Source of the DNA: Bacteroidota bacterium
GTDB lineage: Bacteria; Bacteroidota; Bacteroidia; Cytophagales; Cyclobacteriaceae
Reading direction: 5' to 3'
Assembly: GCA_018267215.1 (NCBI GenBank)
Contig: JAFDYX010000020.1
Coordinates: 124,001 to 188,000, forward strand
Length of the DNA: 64,000 nucleotides
Position numbers and translations under genes: made by a program. Below, piece by piece: positions 62,663-64,000 of the stretch. How positions within the stretch are numbered: position 1 is the first letter of the stretch; every line of letters starts with the position of its first letter. Below the pieces are notes generated by a model. That model was not told where the DNA came from. It saw nothing but the letters and a program-made list of their open reading frames with translations, and searched no databases.

Positions 62663-63556
62663 TCAATTATTTTCTTTGAAAATAATTTTACCCATAGAAA
62701 CATCCAAGTCGAAGGTCAGGATGTTTTTTGCATTTTTAGAGTAGGCCGCGTTGGCAAATGTATTATCTCCTATTTTTTTCAGGTTGCGCGACAGGTTTAC
62801 GCTGCACAGCCACGAATCGGAAATGCGCACGATGACCGGAGTTTCCTGCGAGGGCAAATGGATAACTAAATTGCCGGCACCCACCGTGCCTTTGATGTGG
62901 TGTGCCATGACGGGCTTGTCGCTGAAGTCAAGGAGCATATTGCCGAAGCCCACATCGGCTAAAACATATTTAGACCGGGCAAGGTTTAGCTGCCGGGCGG
63001 CCACGCTGCCCATATCTACCTTAATGGAAAAGGTGTCCATCTCAATTTTATTTTCGGTTTTTGTGCTGTACGAAACGTTAACATCGGCACTACCGGTATT
63101 GATTTTTAATTTACTGATGGCTAAACCCGCCAAATCAATGTTAGAGTTGCCTAATCCATAATCGAGGTTGAGGGAGTAGGGAAGTTCTTCTGTCAGATAA
63201 ACTTTCCAGAATTTTTCGCTGGCTCTTTCGTAAGTACCAAAAACATGGTGCGATATTTTCCGGCCCACGCCCCGCTGGCTTTCCCGCTCGAGGGATAGTT
63301 TGATAACGCAGGTTTTACCTTTTATCTCATTGGAAAACGAGTGCGAATATTCTTCAATATCGAGGTTGCTGTAAACATTCAGGATATCATCATGTTCGCT
63401 GGGGCGGATAAAACAATTGCCTGTTTTGGCTTTCAGGCTCAGATCTACACTATTGTATTGATCGGTTTTTTCTACCGTAAATTGCTTCTTCACCTGTGCC
63501 GCACCCGGCACGCTCAGCAACTTTACCAAAAGAATAGCTAACAGAAACTTGTCCAT
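62663..63556 (-). CDS. Secreted beta-rich protein (adhesin-like 'toastrack' type)
   Basis: A 297-residue protein with a signal peptide (LLAILLVKLLSVPGAAQ). The mature part is a series of short strands with alternating polar residues: SLNLDYGLGNSNIDLAGLAI, KLKINTGSADVNVSYSTKTE, FSIKVDMGSVAARQLNLARS and KGTVGAGNLVIHLPSQETPV. That recurring Asx/Gly-ladder look resembles DUF4097/LiaF-C type repeats. Function is unknown. It is a separate unit between the dnaJ-type gene and the ABC operon. Confidence 0.6.
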   Translation of the reverse strand: MDKFLLAILLVKLLSVPGAAQVKKQFTVEKTDQYNSVDLSLKAKTGNCFIRPSEHDDILNVYSNLDIEEYSHSFSNEIKGKTCVIKLSLERESQRGVGRKISHHVFGTYERASEKFWKVYLTEELPYSLNLDYGLGNSNIDLAGLAISKLKINTGSADVNVSYSTKTENKIEMDTFSIKVDMGSVAARQLNLARSKYVLADVGFGNMLLDFSDKPVMAHHIKGTVGAGNLVIHLPSQETPVIVRISDSWLCSVNLSRNLKKIGDNTFANAAYSKNAKNILTFDLDVSMGKIIFKENN

Positions 63557-63681
63557 AACCGCTTCTTACGTCAGGCAAGGGCCAAAGTTGCCTATATGTA
63601 AGTAAGGTTAATTTTTTGTTAAAAAATAATGACCCGTGAGGCGGTTATACGGTAGCCGGAAAGAAAAAGTTACACCTTTTT

Positions 63682-63999
63682 CTATCCAAAATATTCTTTC
63701 ATCCGCTCGAAAAAGCCCTTTTCACCGGCTTCGGGGTGGGGCTGAAAGTTAGGGGAGGAGCGCAACGACTCTACTTTAGCCTTTTCTTCGGCTGTAAGTT
63801 TTTTGGGTATCCACACGTTTACATAAATCAGTTGGTCGCCTTGACCGTAGCCGTTGATGTCTTTGATCCCCTTGCCGCGCAGGCGCAATATTTTGCCGCT
63901 TTGGGTGCCCGCGTCTATTTTTACGCGCACCTTTCCGCTGATGGAAGGTACTTCTACAGTAGTTCCTAAGGCGGCATCAATAAAACTGATGTGCAGGTC
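63682..63999 (-). CDS. 3' end of a DnaJ/CbpA-type co-chaperone (partial)
   Basis: The frame is open to the right edge. Visible sequence is DLHISFIDAALGTTVEVPSI, GKVRVKIDAGTQSGKILRLR and GKGIKDINGYGQGDQLIYVN, the second C-terminal substrate-binding domain of DnaJ (CTD-II), followed by LTAEEKAKVESLRSS and a short tail EKGFFERMKEYFG, which is typical of Bacteroidota DnaJ. J-domain and zinc-finger regions lie outside the window, so DnaJ and CbpA cannot be told apart for certain; the tail favours DnaJ. Confidence 0.9.
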   Translation of the reverse strand, partial: DLHISFIDAALGTTVEVPSISGKVRVKIDAGTQSGKILRLRGKGIKDINGYGQGDQLIYVNVWIPKKLTAEEKAKVESLRSSPNFQPHPEAGEKGFFERMKEYFG

Positions 64000-64000
64000 G

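Overview
The window reads as chromosome of a free-living member of the Bacteroidota, most likely the order Cytophagales. The support is a type IX secretion (T9SS) sorting domain at the left edge, a SusC/SusD outer-membrane pair, a BtuB plus BtuG-like vitamin B12 receptor set under a cobalamin riboswitch, a PorE-like protein, Bacteroidota-style promoters (TAnnTTTG, sometimes with an upstream TTG) and few Shine-Dalgarno sequences. The species cannot be named from the sequence alone. I see no prophage, insertion sequence, CRISPR array, integron or rRNA operon; this is mostly core chromosome with small accessory islands.

Layout. 1-5.7 kb: end of a T9SS-exported protein, a Tat-exported NHL propeller protein, a DmpA-type peptidase plus class IV aminotransferase pair, a small secreted helical protein, a TerB-like protein and a DUF1080 protein. 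5.8-9.7 kb: lepA, two or three tiny coiled-coil genes (one split by an in-frame TAG), folD and queE. 9.7-14.6 kb: a carboxypeptidase-regulatory-domain protein, then a tight pabB, aminodeoxychorismate-lyase-like, PorE-like OmpA operon. 14.7-19.5 kb: an isolated susC/susD pair behind a very AT-rich leader with a near-perfect palindrome, closed by a strong terminator. 19.5-26 kb: hldD, queD, lpxB, then clpX, clpP and tig on the minus strand with a coiled-coil repeat gene placed between clpP and tig. 26-33.8 kb: tRNA-Leu, the Rel/SpoT (p)ppGpp enzyme, an amidohydrolase with a 44-residue membrane miniprotein, an ACP phosphodiesterase homologue, a HEPN/MNT pair, an SPFH protein and murF. 33.8-38 kb: a Phd/VapC toxin-antitoxin module, a DUF2461 protein, four tRNAs, an Rrf2 regulator and a 1-Cys peroxiredoxin. 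38-46.2 kb: a GDSL hydrolase, sucD, a CHASE2 plus FecR-like pair, meaB, a DUF5522 miniprotein and a large zinc metalloprotease. 46.2-50.7 kb: the B12 uptake locus. 50.8-55.6 kb: an MFS exporter, a canonical MntA/HepT module, an ABC-F protein with a degenerate second ATP site, and pyrD. 55.6-63.6 kb: a packed five-gene accessory operon (DHFR-like, alpha/beta hydrolase, DUF1697, methyltransferase, DUF4136 lipoprotein), an orphan histidine kinase, an ABC exporter and a secreted beta-rich protein. The right edge holds the 3' end of a dnaJ-type gene.

How the genes work together. The most coherent unit is B12 acquisition: riboswitch, BtuB receptor, BtuG-like surface propeller and a divergent BtuF-like binding protein, with MeaB (chaperone of a B12-dependent mutase) 4 kb away. 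QueD and QueE serve queuosine synthesis, and the PabB/lyase pair and FolD serve folate. Three toxin-antitoxin-like modules (HEPN/MNT, Phd/VapC, MntA/HepT) are scattered rather than clustered. I found no convincing wholly new system. The best leads are the amber-split small gene after lepA, the palindromic leader of susC, the doubled palindromic operator of the Phd/VapC module, the ABC-F protein lacking its second P-loop lysine, and the HEPN/MNT pair lacking the HEPN catalytic motif.
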